DNA of 64,000 bases from JAPSGM01 sp963777045 (lineage in GTDB: Bacteria > Chloroflexota > Limnocylindria > QHBO01): contig CAVZPD010000009.1 of the NCBI GenBank assembly GCA_963777045.1, forward strand, positions 1 through 64,000, written 5' to 3'. Below the pieces are notes generated by a model. It did not search any database and was not told the DNA's origin. It worked only from the letters and a program-made list of their open reading frames with translations. Shown here in pieces: positions 33,653 through 44,001 of this stretch. Position 1 is the first letter of the stretch. Every line of letters begins with the position of its first letter. The translations under genes and the position numbers were made by a program.

Positions 33653-35167
33653 TCAGCGCCGTTCGGCGATCCCGGCCAGGTCCTGCAGCTGGCGCCGCAA
33701 CCACCAGCCAATGTCCTCGCGCTCAACGCCGGCACGCAGCCGCGCGAGTCGCTCGGCGCGCTCCTCGGCCGGCATCGCCAGGCCGGCGGCGAGGGCATCG
33801 GCGGTGCCGACCACGTCGGCCGGGGCAACCGGGATGGCGCCGTCGGCCATCTGGTCGAATGCACCGGCCGTCTCGGAGAGCACCAGGGCGGCGTCGCGCT
33901 CGGAGACGATGACCGCCTCCTTGGCCACGAGGTTCATGCCGTCGATGAGCGGGTTGACGAGCACGACATCGGCGATCGACAGGCCGGCGAGGGCCTGGCC
34001 GTAGTCGTTCTCGTAGAAGATCATGACCGGGCGGTAGTCGGCGCGGCCGAAACGCGCGTTGATGCGGTCCACGGCGGCCTGGACCTTGCGCCCGTAGTCG
34101 CCGTACTGCCGCAGGCTCGTGCGCGACGGCACCAGGAAGGCCAGGAAGGTGACGCGACCGCGAAGCCGGGGGTTGCGCTGCAACAACGACTCGAAGGCCG
34201 CGAAGCCACGCAGGATGTTCTTCGAGGGCTCCAGCCGGTCGACGCGCACCACCACCCGGGTGCGCGTCGCGAAGTCGAGCTGCTCTGCGCGGCGGCGGGA
34301 CCGCGTCGAACGGGCGACGCGCCTGGTCGCCGACACGTCGATGCTGATCGGATAGTGGCGCACGTGCGCCACGTGGCCGCTCTCAAGCCGCACGCGCCGC
34401 GAGCGGTAGTCGACCCGGGCGCCGGGCAGGAACGACTCCACGCTGCGCAGGTAGTTGTGCGCGTAGCGCTCCGTCTGGAAGCCCACCACATCGTTCGCGG
34501 CGAGACCGCGCATGATGGCGGTCCGAATCTCCGGGCGAATGACCTGCCACAGGGATGATGGCGGCCACGGAATGTGGGTGAAGTGGCTGATGATGGCTTC
34601 CGGCCGTCGCTTCCGGATGAACTCGGCGACCAGGTAGAGGTGGTAGTCGTGGAGCATGATCCGCGGCGCGTCGTCGCCACGCGCCTGGGCCAGCACGGCG
34701 CTCGCCATCGCCTCGTTGGCCGGCACGTAGCCGTTCTCCCAGGCGCGCAGCGTGGACGCGTCGATCACCGGTTCGCTGGGGAGCTCCCACATCTGGTGCT
34801 GCAGGAACCACAGGAGCGGGTTGGCGATGACGTTGTAGGCCGCCTCGTACGCGGCGCGGTCCATGGCTGCGAAGCGAAGCCGGAGCTCCTCGCCGGGCAT
34901 GGCCCGGTCGACCTGCCCGGGATCGCTGGCCGCGCGCCGGTCGCCCTCGCTCATGGGCGCCGCGACCCACGTCACCGGCACGTGATGGCCGACCTGGCTG
35001 AGGGCGGTGACCAGGCCGCCGCTCCCGCGCCGCGGGCGGAGCTCGCCGTCGCGCGTGAGCGTGAAGGTGACCGGGCCGCGGTTGGTGGCGATGAGGAGCC
35101 GTCGCTCCCCGAGCAGCCGACGAGCGGCCGCTGCGAGCGCCGTCTCCCCCTTGTCCGGCGTTGTCAT
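33653..35167 (-). CDS. otsA: trehalose-6-phosphate synthase (GT20)
   Basis: A 504-residue GT-B enzyme joining a nucleotide-glucose to glucose 6-phosphate. Conserved regions include the N-terminal IATNRGPVTF and RGSGGLVTAL block, the WFLQHQMW region, LHDYHLYLVAEFIRKRRP, and the RLEPSKNILRGF and EYLN-like DGMNLVAKEAV donor-site motifs. -10 TAGACT (minus strand, 35178-35183) overlaps the nuoN stop and ends ten bases before the ATG, so the mRNA would have nearly no leader. It converges on otsB. Confidence 0.94.
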   Translation of the reverse strand: MTTPDKGETALAAAARRLLGERRLLIATNRGPVTFTLTRDGELRPRRGSGGLVTALSQVGHHVPVTWVAAPMSEGDRRAASDPGQVDRAMPGEELRLRFAAMDRAAYEAAYNVIANPLLWFLQHQMWELPSEPVIDASTLRAWENGYVPANEAMASAVLAQARGDDAPRIMLHDYHLYLVAEFIRKRRPEAIISHFTHIPWPPSSLWQVIRPEIRTAIMRGLAANDVVGFQTERYAHNYLRSVESFLPGARVDYRSRRVRLESGHVAHVRHYPISIDVSATRRVARSTRSRRRAEQLDFATRTRVVVRVDRLEPSKNILRGFAAFESLLQRNPRLRGRVTFLAFLVPSRTSLRQYGDYGRKVQAAVDRINARFGRADYRPVMIFYENDYGQALAGLSIADVVLVNPLIDGMNLVAKEAVIVSERDAALVLSETAGAFDQMADGAIPVAPADVVGTADALAAGLAMPAEERAERLARLRAGVEREDIGWWLRRQLQDLAGIAERR

Positions 35168-35180
35168 GGGTGCCCCAAGT

Positions 35181-36650
35181 CTAGAAGAGGCTGCCGACCG
35201 ACGTCCTCAGCACGTTCAGGACCGGTTCCGGGAAGAGTCCCAGCACCAGCACGCCGGCGACCGAGAGGACCAGCGCCAGCGACGAGAACGGATGGTGGTC
35301 GACGGTGGCGGGATCGTCCTCCGGCTCGCGCATGTACATGTAGACGATCACGCGCAGGTAGTAGAAGGCGGCCAGCGCGGCGTTGAGCGCGATCAGCACC
35401 GCCAGCCAACCGAGCCCGGCGTCGACGGTGGCGAGCAGGACGTAGAGCTTGGCGAAGAAGCCGACCGTGGGCGGGATGCCGGTCAGGGAGAGGAGCAGGA
35501 TCGCCATGGCCGCCGCGATGCCCGGCGAGCGTCCGGCCAGGCCGGCGAAGCTGGCGAGCCCGCCGAAGCGCCCCTCGTCGCGCTGCAGCATGCCCACCAC
35601 CGCGAAGGCGGCGATGTTCATCACGCCGTAGCCCAGCGTGTAGAAGAGGATCGCCTCGATTCCCCGGCGCTGCAGGTCGGGCGACGAGGCGGCCGCGAAC
35701 GCCGCCAGCCCGGCCAGGATGTAGCCGGTGTGGGCGATGCTCGAGTAGGCGAGCATTCGCTTCACGTTGACCTGCACCAGCGCCACGATGTTGCCGCCGG
35801 TCATGGTCAGCACGGCCAGGATTGCCATGACCGCCAGCCAGTCGGCGCGCATCCCGCCCAGCCCGTCCACGAAGAGGCGGACCAGCAGCGCGAACGCGCC
35901 CAGCTTGGGCCCCACCGAGAGGAAGCCGGTGATCGGCGTGGGCGCGCCCTGGTAGGCATCCGGCGTCCAGTAGTGGAAGGGGACGGCCGCGACCTTGAAG
36001 GTCGAGCCGACGGTCAGCATGCCGATCGCCACCAGCCCGGCGGCGCCGGCACCCACCAGGCCCGGGCCGATCTCCGCGATGCGGGTGGTGCCCGCCAGCC
36101 CGTAGCTCCAGCTGATCCCGAACAGGAGGATGGCGCTGGCGAACGAGCCGAGCAGGAAGTACTTGAGGCCGCCCTCGTTGGAGTAGCGATCCGTCTTGTG
36201 GAAGCCGGCCAGCAGGTAGGAGGGCATCACCATCAGCTCCAGGCCAAGGAAGAGGGTGATCAGGTCGGAGCTGCTTGCCAGCACGAACATGCCGATCAGG
36301 CTGAAGAGCAGGATGGCGTTGAACTCGCCGAGCGGCAGGCGGCGCTGGATCAGGTACGACGGGGCGAAGAGCGCCGCCAGCACGCCGATCACCAGCGACG
36401 CGACCTTGAAGAAGACCGACAGGTCGTCGACGACGTAGAAGCCCGCGAAGACCGTGTCGTTGACGTCCCAGACCAGCACGCAGCCGATGCCCGCCAGGAT
36501 CATCCCGAAGACGGCCAGCGCGGTGAGGGTCCACTTCTTCGACGCCGGCAGGAAGAGGTCGGCGGTGATCACCGTCAGCACGGTGACGACCAGCAGCAGC
36601 TCGGGCAGGAGCGTGAAGAGGTCGTTCAGCGGATCGTTCATGCCGCGCAC
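35181..36650 (-). CDS. nuoN: NADH-quinone oxidoreductase subunit N
   Basis: A 489-residue antiporter-like membrane subunit of complex I with about 14 helices. Seen are the conserved lysine-bearing helices (ELMVMPSYLLAGFHKTD; SVGPKLGAFALLVRL) and the VNVKRMLAYSSIAHTGYI motif typical of NuoL/M/N paralogues. It is the last gene of the membrane-arm operon nuoJKLMN, two bases after nuoM. Proton pumping is the family role. Confidence 0.95.
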   Translation of the reverse strand: MRGMNDPLNDLFTLLPELLLVVTVLTVITADLFLPASKKWTLTALAVFGMILAGIGCVLVWDVNDTVFAGFYVVDDLSVFFKVASLVIGVLAALFAPSYLIQRRLPLGEFNAILLFSLIGMFVLASSSDLITLFLGLELMVMPSYLLAGFHKTDRYSNEGGLKYFLLGSFASAILLFGISWSYGLAGTTRIAEIGPGLVGAGAAGLVAIGMLTVGSTFKVAAVPFHYWTPDAYQGAPTPITGFLSVGPKLGAFALLVRLFVDGLGGMRADWLAVMAILAVLTMTGGNIVALVQVNVKRMLAYSSIAHTGYILAGLAAFAAASSPDLQRRGIEAILFYTLGYGVMNIAAFAVVGMLQRDEGRFGGLASFAGLAGRSPGIAAAMAILLLSLTGIPPTVGFFAKLYVLLATVDAGLGWLAVLIALNAALAAFYYLRVIVYMYMREPEDDPATVDHHPFSSLALVLSVAGVLVLGLFPEPVLNVLRTSVGSLF

Positions 36651-36651
36651 C

Positions 36652-38176
36652 TCACCACGGAAGCCCCAGCGAGCTCAGGCCGGCGGAGCCCGAGACGCCC
36701 TCGATGATGCGCTGCATCGGCTGGCTGATCAGGTCGAGGACGGGTGCCGGGTAGACGCCCAACGCCACCACCAGCACGATCAGCGGGGCGATCGCCAGCC
36801 ACTCGGTGCGGCTCATGTCGGTCAGCGTCGGCCAGAAGCGGCGCATCCAGCCCGACGGCACGGTGAAGAAGACGCGCTGGAACATCCAGAGCATGTACAC
36901 GGCGCTGAAGATGACGACCAGCATCGTGGCGGCGGCCACCCAGCCGTTGTAGCGGAACGCGCCAAGCACCACCAGGAACTCGCCCACGAAGCCCGACAGG
37001 CCGGGCAGGCCGATGCTGGCGAACGTGAAGAGCCCGAAGAGCGCCGCGTAGCGCGGCAGCCGGGCGTTCAGGCCGCCCATGTGCGCGATCATCCGGTCGT
37101 GGGTGCGCTCATAGATCACGCCCACCAGCAGGAAGAGCGCACCGGTGGTGATGCCGTGGCTGATCATCTGGAAGACGGCACCGGACAGCCCCTGCTCGTT
37201 GAAGACGAACGCGCCCAGCATCACGAAGCCCATGTGCGAGACCGATGAGTAGGCGATCAGCTTCTTCAGGTCGGGCTGCACCATGCTCACCAGCGCGCCG
37301 TACAGGATGGCGATGATGGCCAGGCCAATGACGATGGGCGCGAACTGGACCGCGGCATCCGGCAGCAGCGGCAGGCTGAAGCGCAGGAACCCGTAGCCGC
37401 CCAGCTTCAGCAGCACGCCAGCCAGGATGATCGAGCCGGCGGTCGGCGCCTCGACGTGGGCATCGGGCAGCCAGGTGTGGAGCGGCCACATCGGCACCTT
37501 GATGGCGAAGGCCAGGAAGAAGGCGATGAAGGCCAGCGCCTGGAGCCCATCGGCGAATGGGTAGCCGCGCAGGGACTCGTAGGCGAAGGTGAAGGTGCCG
37601 GTGTCGTTCCCGTGGGCGATGGACGACCGCCAGGATCGCGACCAGCATCAGCAGCGAGCCGACCAGCGTGTAGATGACGAACTTGACCGTGGCGTAGATG
37701 CGCCGCGGGCCGCCCCAGATCCCGATCACCAGGTACATCGGGATGAGGCTGATCTCCCAGAAGACGTAGAAGAGGAACAGGTCCAGGCTGACGAAGACGC
37801 CCAGCATGCCGATCATCAGCAGCAGCATGGTGGCGTAGTACTCCTTGACCCGCGTCTTCACCGGGTCCCAGGAGTAGACGATGGCCACGATGGAGAGGAC
37901 CGTGGTGAGCAGCACCAGCACGACCGAGAGGCCGTCGACGCCCATCCGGTAGCCCATCCCGAACGCCGGGATCCAGTCGTAGTCCTCGCGGAACTGGAAC
38001 TCGGCGCCGCCGGTGTCGTAGCCGAGCAGGAAGAGGCTGATCCCGAAGGTCGCCAGCGCCGCTCCCAGGGCGATCCAGCGGATGGCCCGATGGTTGCTCC
38101 CCGGCACGAAGAGCAGCACCAGCACGCCGATGAGCGGCGTGAAGACGATCAGCGAGAGGACCGGGAAGCCGGTCAT
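36652..38176 (-). CDS. nuoM: NADH-quinone oxidoreductase subunit M (frameshifted)
   Basis: An intact product would be about 507 residues, the normal size. The first frame (from ATG 38176) carries MTGFPVLSLIVFTPLIGV through the KxxE region (FYVFWEISLIPMYL). The second, from about codon 185 on, carries MWPLHTWLPDAHVEAPTAGS and the LKKLIAYSSVSHMGFV motif. A single surplus base at about 37604-37622 separates them: AVV is followed by IAHGNDTG in the other frame. Nothing else is disrupted, so a sequencing error or a +1 frameshift are both possible. Operonic with nuoL and nuoN. Confidence 0.85.
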
Positions 38177-38183
38177 GGTGCGC

Positions 38184-40386
38184 TCACCGGATCACCAGGT
38201 AGGCGATCAGCACCAGCACCATGCCGGTCGCGATGCCGAGCCCGTAGTTCTGCACGCGGCCGGTCTGGGAGTGCCGCAGCAGCCCGCCCAGACGCGAGGC
38301 GATCCAGCCCGCACCGTTCACCGCTCCGTCGATCACCTTGGCGTCGAACCACCACAGCGCGTTGCTCAGCAGCACGCCGCCGCGGGCGAAGACGAGCTGG
38401 TAGAGATCGTCGACGTAGTACTTGTTCACGCTGGCCGCGTACATTCCCGGTCCCAGGCCGAACGGGATGCGCTCCACGAAGCGCTGCGGCGCCGCCGGAT
38501 CGGTCACGTACCAGCGGTGCGCCAGCCAGATGCCGGCCGCGCCCACGCTGGCGCCGATGAGCAGCAGCAGTCCGCCGATCCCGAACAGCTCGAAGCCGTG
38601 GTGCTCGCCGGCGGCGATGGAGCCCGCGAGGATGCCGGCCTCCTCCGCGTGGCCGAAGACCTCCTCCAGCCAGCCGTGGATCAGGCCGCCCTCCGGGGGG
38701 ATGCCCAGGAAGAGGCCGGCCAGGATCGTCGGCACCGCCAGGATGACGAGCGGCCAGACCATGGTCGGCGCCGACTCGTGGACGTGCCGCCAGGCCTCGC
38801 GCGGGCCGCGCCATCGGCCATGGAAGGTCATGTAGATCATGCGGAAGGTGTAGAAGGCGGTCATGAAGGCCACGATCACGCCGATGGCGTAGAAGAGGTA
38901 GTAGCCGCGGTTGAAGCCCTCGGCCAGGATCTCGTCCTTGCTGAAGAAGCCGGAGAAGATCGGGATGCCCGCGAGCGCCAGCGAGCCGACGACCATGGTC
39001 CAGTAGGTCCACTTCATGCGGTCGCGCAGCCCGCCCATGAAGCGCATGTCCTGCTCGCCATCGGCACCGTGGATGACCGAGCCGGAGCCCATGAAGAGCA
39101 GGCCCTTGAAGAAGCCGTGGCTGACCAGGTGGAAGATGGCCGCCACCCAGGCGCCGATGCCCAGCGCGAAGAACATGTAGGCCAGCTGGCTCACCGTCGA
39201 GTAGGCGAGCACCTTCTTGATGTCGTTCTGGGTCAGCGCGATGGCCGCCGCGAAGATGGCGGTGAAGACGCCGATGGAGGCCACCACCCACATCGCGATG
39301 GGTGCCTCCGAGAAGATCGGGTTGGCGCGGGCGACCATGTAGACGCCGGCGTTGACCATGGTGGCGGCGTGGATCAGGGCGCTGACCGGGGTGGGGCCCT
39401 CCATGGCGTCCGGCAGCCAGACGTGGAGCGGGAACTGGGCCGACTTGCCGACCGCGCCGGCGAAGAGGAGCAGGGCGATGACGGTGATCTGCCACTCTTC
39501 GAGGCGTTCCGATGGCGCTGAAGACGCCCTCGAAGCTCAGCGTGCCGAGCAGGGTCCAGATCATCATGATCCCGAGCCCGAACCCGAAGTCGCCGATGCG
39601 GTTGACGATGAACGCCTTCTTGGCCGCGCCTGCCGCCGACGGCTTCTTGTACCAGAAGCCGATGAGCGCGTAGCTGCACAGGCCGACCGCCTCCCAGCCG
39701 ACGTAGAGCATCAGGAAGTTGTCGCCCAGGATCAGCAGCAGCATGCTGAACATGAACAGGTTCAGGTAGGCGAAGAAGCGCCAGAACCCGCGGTCGCCGT
39801 TCATGTAGCCGATGGAGTAGACGTGGACCAGCAGGCCCACGGTCGAGACCACCAGGAGCAGCATGGCGGTCAGGGCGTCGACCTGGAACGCGATGTCGAT
39901 CTGGAAGTCGCCGACGGGTATCCAGCGGTAGAGCGTGACGTGCAACTCGTTGCCGCCGAAGACCACGTCGGCGAAGACGATCATGGAGATCACCCAGGAG
40001 GCGGCCACCAGGGCCACCGGGACGATCCAGCTGCGGTAGACCGGCTGCGGCGCGCCCGGCGTCACGTGGCCGGTCTGCCCTATGCCGTCGTTCAGGTCCT
40101 CGGGGATGACGCCGTCGGCTCCCGCGGCGTTGGCCAGGTCGTCGGCGTGTCCGGCGTGCGGCGACGTCTCGGCCTGCAGCTCCTCGGAGGGGATCGGCTC
40201 CAGGTCCTCGGCCGGTTCGGCATGGGCGTCGTCGTGGGCGTCGTTGAGCCCGTCGGCATGGGCATCGGCGTGCTCGTCGCCGTGGTGGCCGTGCAGCGGC
40301 ACGTGGTCGAGGCGCGGCCCGACCAGGACCGCGAACAGGAAGCCGGCCAGGGGCAGGGCCGGGATGAGGGCGACCAGCAGCTCCAT
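38184..40386 (-). CDS. nuoL: NADH-quinone oxidoreductase subunit L (frameshifted)
   Basis: About 733 residues if one surplus base at 39499-39504 is ignored. The N-terminal frame contains a 75-residue acidic, His-rich insertion (HHGDEHADAHADGLND) between the first helices, then SYALIGFWYKKPSAAGAAKKAFIVNRIGD. The other frame has PLHVWLPDAMEGPTPVSALIHAATMVNAGVY-type motifs and the long C-terminal amphipathic-helix region. The reading changes from SAIGT to LEEWQITVIA across the shift. The His-rich loop is longer than in typical NuoL. Membrane proton-pumping subunit of complex I. Confidence 0.85.
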
Positions 40387-40396
40387 CGGTCCTTCC

Positions 40397-40702
40397 TTAC
40401 TCCTTCAGGTCGGAGTAGGCGTCGACCTCGGGGGTCTGACGGGTGCGGATGATGGCGATGACGAGCGCCAGCCCGACGGTCGCCTCGGCTGCCGCGACGG
40501 CCATGATCATCAGGGCGAAGATGGCCCCGGCTGATTCGCCGGGTCCGGCGTAGGCGTTGAACGCCACCAGGCTCAGGTTGACCGAGTTGAGCATGAGCTC
40601 GATGCAGATCAGCATCAGGATGGCGTTGCGCCGTGCCAGGAATCCGAAGGCGCCGATGCTGAAGAGCAGCACCGAGACGACGAGGTAGCCGGCCAGGCCC
40701 AT
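40397..40702 (-). CDS. nuoK: NADH-quinone oxidoreductase subunit K
   Basis: A 101-residue three-helix membrane subunit with the expected buried acidic residues (LICIELMLNSVNL; AEATVGLALV). Its start shares bases with the stop of nuoJ (TGATG), a normal coupled arrangement. NuoK sits beside NuoJ and NuoA in the proton-transfer path. Confidence 0.95.
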   Translation of the reverse strand: MGLAGYLVVSVLLFSIGAFGFLARRNAILMLICIELMLNSVNLSLVAFNAYAGPGESAGAIFALMIMAVAAAEATVGLALVIAIIRTRQTPEVDAYSDLKE

Positions 40703-41211
40703 CAGTTGGCCCTCTCGTCCTCTTCCGGCCGTCGGGCCAGGAAGATGGCGCCGATGATGGCGACCAGCAGCAGCAGGCTCAGGATCTCGAGCGGCAGGGC
40801 GTAGTCGGTGAAGATGAGGCTGGCGACCTCGCCCATGACGAGGGCGGTCGCGCTGGCCGCGGGGCCCCAGTCGGTGGTGACGACCACCCAGCCGATGATG
40901 CCCACGGTGACGAGCGCCACCAGTGCGGCGAGCCAGACCTGTCGGTGGAACGGGGCGGGGACGTTCGCGTCACCGGCCTGCGTCAGCATGATGGCGAACA
41001 GGATCAGGACGCTGATGGCGCCCAGGTAGATGAGCACCTGCGCGGCGGCCACGATGGCGGCGCCCAGCAGCAGGTACATCCCGGCGAGCGAGCCGAAGCA
41101 GACCATCATGGCGATGGCCGAGTGGATGATGTTGCGCAGGGTCACGACCGCCAGGCCGCCACCGACGACGCCGATGGCGAGCACGACGAAGAGAACTCCG
41201 CTGACGTCCAG
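40702..41211 (-). CDS. nuoJ: NADH-quinone oxidoreductase subunit J, probable CTG start
   Basis: About 169 residues with five helices and the conserved LIYLGAISVLILFAIML core. The first standard start codon, GTG 41184, would remove half the first membrane helix. A CTG at 41211 has AAGGAG eight bases upstream and gives an N-terminus (LDVSGVLFVVLAIGVVGGG) that matches family length. CTG is therefore preferred. It is the first gene of nuoJKLMN and has its own TAGAAT -10 at 41292-41297, needed because the operon is interrupted here. Confidence 0.88.
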   Translation of the reverse strand: MDVSGVLFVVLAIGVVGGGLAVVTLRNIIHSAIAMMVCFGSLAGMYLLLGAAIVAAAQVLIYLGAISVLILFAIMLTQAGDANVPAPFHRQVWLAALVALVTVGIIGWVVVTTDWGPAASATALVMGEVASLIFTDYALPLEILSLLLLVAIIGAIFLARRPEEDERAN

Positions 41212-41291
41212 GTCGAGTGCTCCTTGGGGTAGTGCAGGTTCGAGCGCTCAAACGACGCGGCCCCGCTCTTTGCCGCTCGGGACCGCGTTCG

Positions 41292-41297
41292 ATTCTA
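41292..41297 (-). promoter_or_regulatory. -10 box TAGAAT for nuoJKLMN
   Basis: TAGAAT on the minus strand about 80 bases before the nuoJ start. No clear -35 was found. It would transcribe the membrane-arm half of complex I separately from nuoA-G, from which it is split by a 4-kb insertion. Confidence 0.4.
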
Positions 41298-41384
41298 GCG
41301 CAGCCGCCGGCGTTTGAGGGCCGGGGGCGGGGTCGTGGGTGCCGCGGCGCGCATCACTCCAGGCCGTGCCGGGCTTGGCGCGCC

Positions 41385-41541
41385 GGATCTTGTCAGGTGC
41401 GCCCCTGAGTCGCGTTATCCAGGATCCGGGCCCCGGGTCGAGGCGCGGCGCCCGCCCGTCACGCTCAGTGGGAGCCGTTGGCGGCTGTCCGGCGTCCAGG
41501 ATGCTGCCTAACGTGACTGCCAGTCGCAGCTGACAAGATCC
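41385..41541. mobile_element. MITE-like element A (terminal inverted repeats)
   Basis: 157 bp bounded by GGATCTTGTCA and TGACAAGATCC (41385-41395 and 41531-41541). The inverted repeat continues imperfectly for about 40 bp on each side, including GTTA/TAAC blocks. There is no transposase. A second copy in the same orientation is at 45210-45367. The two share their ends but diverge in the middle. The copies bracket the sigma-factor module inside the nuo locus. No clear target-site duplication is seen; both copies are preceded by GCGCC. Confidence 0.75.
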
Positions 41542-41659
41542 GCAACCTGGTTGGGCATCTGCGCGGGTGCGGATGGGCCAGATGGAACTGTTCGACCGGG
41601 TTTCGACGCCGATACTGTGACGGCGCAGATCGCGTCGTCGCTGAGGGTGGAGCCCGAAC

Positions 41660-42199
41660 TTGAGCCGAGAGCTGGTGGAGCGCGCGATGCACGGCGACCG
41701 CGACGCGTTCGGCATCCTGGCCACGCGAGCCATGGACCGATTGGTCGGCACGGCCGGCCTGATCCTCCACGACCGCGACGCCGCCGATGATGCCGCCCAG
41801 GATGCCCTGATCCGCGCCTGGCGCGACCTCTCCGGGCTCCGCGACGCCGATCGCTTCGACGGCTGGCTCTACCGCATCCTCGTGCGCAGCTGCCATGACC
41901 AGCTTCGAAGCCGTGGCCGCGAGCACTGGGCCGAGCCGATGGCTACCTTCGAAGCCGATGCGAGCGTCCACGTTGCGGATCGCGACGAGATGTCGTCAGC
42001 GCTCGGTGTCCTCTCGCTCGAGCACCGAACCGTGATCGTCCTGCACTACTACCTTGGCTTGTCGCAGCCGGAGATCGCGACGGTCATCGGCCAGCCCATC
42101 GGCACGGTAAAGAGCAGGCTCAGCCGGGCGGTGGACTACCTGCGCGCGGAGCTGGCGGCGGGGGCGCGCATCGGCGCACCGCGGGAGGGATCGGCGTGA
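41660..42199 (+). CDS. ECF-type RNA polymerase sigma factor
   Basis: A 179-residue sigma-70 family factor with region 2 (DAADDAAQDALIRAWRDLSGL, then FDGWLYRILVRSCHDQLRSR) and region 4 (LSLEHRTVIVLHYYLGLSQPEIATVIGQPIGTVKSRLSRA). Start is TTG with GGTGGAG upstream. The stop overlaps the next gene (GTGA), which looks like its membrane anti-sigma partner. It lies opposite to the nuo genes within the inserted module. Confidence 0.9.
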   Translation: MSRELVERAMHGDRDAFGILATRAMDRLVGTAGLILHDRDAADDAAQDALIRAWRDLSGLRDADRFDGWLYRILVRSCHDQLRSRGREHWAEPMATFEADASVHVADRDEMSSALGVLSLEHRTVIVLHYYLGLSQPEIATVIGQPIGTVKSRLSRAVDYLRAELAAGARIGAPREGSA

Positions 42200-43977
42200 G
42201 CGAGCGCGAGACGCAGGACGGCTTCGAGCGCGAGCTGACCGCCGGCCTGGAGCGCATCGCGCCGCGGCCGCGCCGCGACGCGGTGGACCGCACCATGCGT
42301 ACTGTTGCGGAGACGCCGCAGCGCAGCGGCTGGTCGGTGGGCCTCTCCCGCTTCGGAAGCCTCATCGAGTGGCGGCGCGTTGTCGCGGTCGGCGCGGTCG
42401 CAGCGGTGGCCATGGTGGTGGGGATCGCCATCGGCACATCGGGCCTGCTGTCGGCGGGGAACGAGTCCACCCCGACACCGCAGCCGTCGTCGAGCCCGGT
42501 TGCCGTGGCCTGGGTCGAGCCCGCCGATTACCAGTTCGTGCTGGAGCAGCGCTGCGGCCTGCATTCGGTGCTCGGCACCTTCGCCGTCACCGTCGAAGAC
42601 CGCCAGGTGGCCGGGTCCAGGACCATCGCCGTGCAACCGGCCAGGCGAGACGTGCCGATCGAGGAAGTGCCGACGCTCGGCGAGCTGGTGCGCCGGGCGG
42701 ACGAGCTCCAGGCGAGCGGTGAGGCCGAGGTCGTCGTTGCGCTCGACCCGTCGGACGGACATCCCACGTCCGTTCGCTTCACCTGGCCGGAGCACTCTAC
42801 GAAGAACTTCTGCTACGAGATCACCGAGTACACGCCGCTCGCCTCGCCATCGGCCGCTCCGACGCCGGAGGTTGCGGACGTGTTCGACGAATGGACCCGG
42901 GTCGCCCTGCCCGATCCAGCGCCCGGCGTCTTCGGCGGTGCGGTCCCTTACAGCGTGGTCGACTTCCGCGGGGGATACATCGCGGTCGGGACAGTCAACG
43001 CCGACTGTTGCGATGGCGGCGATCCATCGGCGCGGATCGGCCTCGTCTGGAGTGCCGACACCCCGGAGTCGTGGGGTCCTGATGTACTCCAAGTCGAGCA
43101 CTCCTCCTTCAGCAGGATCCTGCTGTTCGATGATCAGCTCCTAATCGTCGGAAGCTACGCCGAGCCCGGGTCGGATCTGACGCGCGGCGGACCGCCTGCC
43201 CTGTGGCGCTCGACCGATGGTGTCAGCTGGGAGCGGATTGAGGGCGATCTGCCGTCGATGGTCGTCGTGGGACCGGAGGGCTTCGTGGGAGCGCGCGTCG
43301 AGTCGACCGAGTCGGATGGTGAAGTGAGCTGGACGTCGACCTTCATGGAGTCGCCGGACGGACGAACCTGGACCGCCACGCCCGAGGCGTTCCCGGTGGA
43401 GGTCCGCGCGATGGCGGCGGGATCCGATGGACTCGTGATGGCTGCGGCGGTCGTGGAGGGCACTCCCTGGCCGGACGGCACGCCGAGCCACTCGGTCGTG
43501 ACCTACGTGAGCGAGGGGACTGGCGGCTGGACGGCGCACGAGGGTGCGCTGGAACGCGGAGCGATCTTCAGCCTGACGGCGGCACGCGGACGGTTCTACG
43601 GGACCGGCTGGCGGGAGGAGGAAGTTGGGAACGGCAGCTTTGCACGCGTCGAATCGATCGGCACTGTCTGGGTCTCGCGAACGGGCGTCGGATGGGAGGC
43701 GCTGCCGATGCCCGTCGCCGCCGGTCACGTCATGCAGATCTACGATGCGGGCACGGCGCTGGTTGCATTCGGCGACGGCCTCTGGATCTCGCAGGACGCG
43801 ATCACCTGGAAGCGCGTCCCGGACCAGGAGTCGCTTCAGGGCCTGGAATGGATCCCGGACATCATCGCGCTTGACGACGGGCTCCTCGCGATCGGTGCTG
43901 TCTGGGATCCTGTGAGCAGCCATCCGCTCCCTGTCGCGTGGGTCAGCCAGTCATCGGTCCATCGGCTGGGGGGTTGA
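42196..43977 (+). CDS. anti-sigma-like membrane protein with extracytoplasmic propeller-type region
   Basis: A 593-residue protein. Residues 1-60 are cytoplasmic, rich in charged residues with an RIAPRPRRDAVDR segment, then a transmembrane helix (about 62-83, RRVVAVGAVAAVAMVVGIA). A Pro/Ser/Thr linker and a DUF6174-like segment (ADYQFVLEQRCG, GTFAVTVEDRQ) follow. After that are repeated beta-strand units with W..S.DG..W signatures (ALWRSTDGVSWERI; SPDGRTWTA; ISQDAITWKRV) suggesting a propeller. The translational overlap with the sigma gene supports an anti-sigma sensor role. The signal is unknown. Confidence 0.65.
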   Translation: MSERETQDGFERELTAGLERIAPRPRRDAVDRTMRTVAETPQRSGWSVGLSRFGSLIEWRRVVAVGAVAAVAMVVGIAIGTSGLLSAGNESTPTPQPSSSPVAVAWVEPADYQFVLEQRCGLHSVLGTFAVTVEDRQVAGSRTIAVQPARRDVPIEEVPTLGELVRRADELQASGEAEVVVALDPSDGHPTSVRFTWPEHSTKNFCYEITEYTPLASPSAAPTPEVADVFDEWTRVALPDPAPGVFGGAVPYSVVDFRGGYIAVGTVNADCCDGGDPSARIGLVWSADTPESWGPDVLQVEHSSFSRILLFDDQLLIVGSYAEPGSDLTRGGPPALWRSTDGVSWERIEGDLPSMVVVGPEGFVGARVESTESDGEVSWTSTFMESPDGRTWTATPEAFPVEVRAMAAGSDGLVMAAAVVEGTPWPDGTPSHSVVTYVSEGTGGWTAHEGALERGAIFSLTAARGRFYGTGWREEEVGNGSFARVESIGTVWVSRTGVGWEALPMPVAAGHVMQIYDAGTALVAFGDGLWISQDAITWKRVPDQESLQGLEWIPDIIALDDGLLAIGAVWDPVSSHPLPVAWVSQSSVHRLGG

Positions 43978-44001
43978 CCCGGGCGGGTTACATGGAGGGG
44001 G

